From contig JACPTQ010000061.1 in the NCBI GenBank assembly GCA_016192705.1, positions 1-60,709 of the forward strand: 60,709 nucleotides of DNA, read 5' to 3'. This document shows positions 58,628 through 60,709 of this stretch, one piece after another; positions within the stretch are counted from its first letter, which is position 1, and the number at the start of each line of letters is the position of its first letter. The notes under the pieces were generated by a model. The model was given only the letters and a program-made list of their open reading frames with translations. It was not told where the DNA came from and did not search any database. The position numbers and the translations under genes are program-made. The stretch comes from Deltaproteobacteria bacterium (GTDB lineage: Bacteria; Myxococcota; JACPTQ01).

Positions 58628-60467
58628 ACTTTCGCAAGGCGAGGTCGTTTTTCCCAATCTGTTTGAAGTAGTACCCGAGATAAAGATACGCGTCGTAGTA
58701 TTGGCTGTTGAGCGCGATCGCATTCTCAAGCGCACCCTTAACCTTCGCGGACATCTCCCGTCCCTGCTCGACAGACCAAAGGTAAAGGTTCTTCGCAATC
58801 AGAAATTGATACTCAGCCGACTTATTGTTCGCGTCACCGGCCCGAACCAGATAAGCGTCGGCCCGCGCGTAAACTTTGTTTTTCATTAAGATATCGCCAA
58901 TCGTTGAATCGACCGCGGCCTTACCGGGCGTGTCGGCCAGCCGAAACGGCTCCTCCTTTTTCGAATCAAGGTGCGCGAGATATTGCGCCTTATACTTCGC
59001 GTCCTGGACGGTAACGAACGCCGTTGCCACATGCTCGACGAGTTGGAGCCCCAACTCGGCATCCGCGTCCTTATAGATCTGATCGAATCGATTGATATTG
59101 TGCGGCTTGAGCGCAGCGATGAGTCCATTCTTCAGCTCGAACGGCTGAAACTGGCGCCCCACGCCGAGCAATGCAAAAAAATCTTTCTCAGCAATTTGCG
59201 GGAACTTTTGGAAAAGCGGCGAAACTTTCTTCGCGGGCTTGGGTGGGGGAGTGGGAGCGGGAGAAGAAGTTAAACGCAAAGGCGCGGAGGCGCCGAGAAG
59301 AGAAGCTTCTGTCTTTGCGTCCTTGCGGCTTTGCGCCTTGGCGTTGAAGTCGACTGCTGGCGCGGGCTTCGAAACGCGCGCGGTCAGCGTTTGTCGCTGT
59401 GGGGCGAGCGGCCGCGTTGGAGATGGTGTCGGTTCGACGGGCAGCGACGGCGATTCTGTCTCGGGCGCGAGCGAAAAGTCGGCGTCGTTCGGCCGCTCGG
59501 GCATGGGCACCGCCTCCCCGCCGCCACCATACACGACACCTATTTCTTCGATCTCCTCGTCCAACGCTTCACCCTCGCCCGCGTCCGCATTCGCAATCGC
59601 TCCCGCGTCCATCCCCGCGCCCGCAAGCTCCTCAGGTGAAGGTCCGGGTGTCTCCAAGTCGGGTGGCACAACGCTATCCGGCGGCGACTCTAGCACCGCC
59701 CATTCCATCCCCTCGTCGCCCTCGGGTTGGCTTCGAACGCCGTGCTGCCGTTGTTCGGACGGTGTCGATTCCGCAACCTCAACAACGCCCAGCAATGACA
59801 AAGCGCAAACGAACCTGTGAATCACCCCCATCTCTTGAAAACCCTCGTCCCGAAGCGCCGCCAGCCGCTTCCCATCAACCCGCGACAGCCGATCCATTTC
59901 GGTTGGGCTCAACGTGAGATCCGAAAATCGCGAAATCTGATCGAAACGCACACGAACGACAACACCCGGCATGCTCGGACACTCTCGCTGAAGCGCATCA
60001 TCGCCGTAATGCGACGTTACGCCGTCGATAACAAGGCGCGCCGGCTCGATCCGAAAGAGCGGTACCCCCGTCGTGCTGGGAACTTCGCGACGCGCCATGC
60101 TCTCGGCGTCAAAACCGAACAGCGTCAGGAGCCTCGACCGAATCGCGGACTCAAGAACGCCGTACAGCTCGCCGCGCGACAAAACATCATCGAAAAACGA
60201 AAGATTCTGCTCCCACAACAAAGGCGCCGCGGGCAATGATGCGAGGAGCGTCATCGCCCGTGCCTCGGTGATTTGGTTGGCGTTCAACATGACCGACACG
60301 AGGTCGTTCACACCCGAATGCGGCGTCGCGTAAACCGGCATCCCCTCACGAAAAATCACCTCGTGCTCCACACCCAGCGTTTGGAGCCAAAGCGCGCACG
60401 ACGCCCCCTCGCGCGCGATTTGCGCGACCGCCCGTCCGAACGAGGTCAATGGGCTCTCGCCATCCAT
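58473..60467 (-). CDS. DUF4388/PATAN-like, J-like and TPR protein
   Basis: 664 residues. N-terminal region (1-230) resembles the DUF4388/PATAN domain found in bacterial regulators (REGMPVYATPHSG; LVIDGVTSHYGDDALQ). A disordered Asp/Glu/Pro/Ala linker follows, with a stretch of family B repeat DNA (DFNAKAQSRKDAK...LGASAPLR) at about residues 373-400. A J-domain-like segment (DFFALLGVGRQFQPFELKNGLIAAL, then HNINRFDQIYKDADAE) lacks the HPD tripeptide. C-terminal TPR units (YYDAYLYLGYYFKQIGKNDLALRKFKEAVEVN) end in a Lys-rich tail. Function unknown; adaptor or regulator inferred. Overlaps PLD at its 3' end. Confidence 0.8.
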   Translation of the reverse strand: MDGESPLTSFGRAVAQIAREGASCALWLQTLGVEHEVIFREGMPVYATPHSGVNDLVSVMLNANQITEARAMTLLASLPAAPLLWEQNLSFFDDVLSRGELYGVLESAIRSRLLTLFGFDAESMARREVPSTTGVPLFRIEPARLVIDGVTSHYGDDALQRECPSMPGVVVRVRFDQISRFSDLTLSPTEMDRLSRVDGKRLAALRDEGFQEMGVIHRFVCALSLLGVVEVAESTPSEQRQHGVRSQPEGDEGMEWAVLESPPDSVVPPDLETPGPSPEELAGAGMDAGAIANADAGEGEALDEEIEEIGVVYGGGGEAVPMPERPNDADFSLAPETESPSLPVEPTPSPTRPLAPQRQTLTARVSKPAPAVDFNAKAQSRKDAKTEASLLGASAPLRLTSSPAPTPPPKPAKKVSPLFQKFPQIAEKDFFALLGVGRQFQPFELKNGLIAALKPHNINRFDQIYKDADAELGLQLVEHVATAFVTVQDAKYKAQYLAHLDSKKEEPFRLADTPGKAAVDSTIGDILMKNKVYARADAYLVRAGDANNKSAEYQFLIAKNLYLWSVEQGREMSAKVKGALENAIALNSQYYDAYLYLGYYFKQIGKNDLALRKFKEAVEVNQKGHEAASEIRLLSMRGKEEKKKSTFFGLTLGKKPEKDKGKDG
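59271..59348. repeat. Repeat family B palindrome inside the J-like/TPR gene
   Basis: AACGCAAAGGCGCGGAGGCG and GTCTTTGCGTCCTTGCGGC.. form the palindrome. On the coding strand it encodes DFNAKAQSRKDAKTEAS followed by LLGASAPLR, matching the linker in the RDD protein. Confidence 0.8.
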
Positions 60468-60541
60468 TCGATCAAACCAACACTAGCGCAAACCTCGAAT
60501 GACGGCCATTCGCAAGGAGCCGCCCGCGCATCCGTGCGTTG

Positions 60542-60709
60542 CCCTGATTCCCGGATAACGAGCGAGATTTGCGTGGGGCGGTCGGGTTTGGGCTCGCTTC
60601 GGCTCGCAAAAGTCCTCGGGTCTGACATTAAGTGTGAGTCTGTACGAAATGAATCAAACATCATGAGAACGGCAATGCCACGCCCCATCGGCACCTCATC
60701 CCCTGCGGA
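60542..60709 (-). repeat. Terminal 166-bp repeat, right copy
   Basis: Reverse complement of 172-337 with scattered mismatches; the landmark TCAGACCCGAGGACTTTTG and TTGATTCATTTCG are retained. Homology reaches the window edge, so the copy may continue beyond. It lies upstream of the J-like/TPR gene. Confidence 0.8.

Overview
The window looks like a chromosomal segment (possibly a whole contig) from a GC-rich, Gram-negative, Myxococcota-like (former deltaproteobacterial) bacterium. This is inferred from the density of lipoproteins, two Ser/Thr kinases with PEGA or AgmX-type tails, an OmpA lipoprotein with thrombospondin type 3 repeats, Cys-rich surface lipoproteins, a Kelch lipoprotein, a formylglycine-enzyme-like lipoprotein and a MYXO-CTERM-like tail. 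No phage, insertion sequence or CRISPR array was found. Only one RNA gene, tRNA-Asn, is visible.

Layout. 0.4-7.1 kb: thioesterase, DedA, a coupled minus-strand operon (endonuclease V, Yip1-like membrane protein, PHP protein), tRNA-Asn, a glutamine-synthetase-like/SDR pair and a divergent MshEN protein. 7.1-14.7 kb: minus-strand Cys-rich lipoprotein, PEGA Ser/Thr kinase, PKD lipoprotein, RDD membrane protein and RsmE. 14.8-26.5 kb: plus-strand envelope block (DUF4398-like and OmpA/TSP3 lipoproteins, GpmI coupled to a second kinase, radical SAM protein, PEGA protein, Kelch lipoprotein, beta-barrel, C-terminally anchored protein). 26.5-33.6 kb: lipase-like hydrolase, HutH, lipoprotein, TonB-dependent receptor, DUF4143 ATPase. 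33.9-42.0 kb: five-gene minus operon of surface proteins (OB-fold lipoprotein, 5'-nucleotidase, Cys-rich lipoprotein, outer-membrane protein, AgmX-metallopeptidase fusion), perhaps for extracellular nucleotide/phosphate scavenging. 42.2-46.8 kb: triple-DsbA and double-DsbA proteins with a DAHP synthase. 46.9-53.3 kb: toxin-antitoxin pair, a duplicated proB 3' end, ProB, FGE-like lipoprotein and a Tes-like radical SAM enzyme. 53.5-60.5 kb: lectin-like lipoprotein, Dam/UXS/ribbon-helix-helix overlapping operon, trans-aconitate methyltransferase, phospholipase D lipoprotein and a J-like/TPR protein.

The most unusual signal is a set of imperfect palindromic interspersed repeats (arms resembling ACCACAGAGACGCAGAG) lying at gene junctions and inside genes. 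In several genes the repeat is translated: it supplies the start region and the hydrophobic lipoprotein signal of consecutive genes at 36.8-40.5 kb, a signal peptide at 51.1 kb, a C-terminal tail at 51.3 kb and a linker in the TonB receptor. A second palindromic family encodes nearly the same linker peptide in two unrelated proteins (13.6 and 59.3 kb). Other structural signals are near-identical inverted copies of about 166 bp at the two window ends, direct repeats of the proB 3' end flanking a 660 bp insert, and a nested AT-rich palindrome at 56.4 kb.
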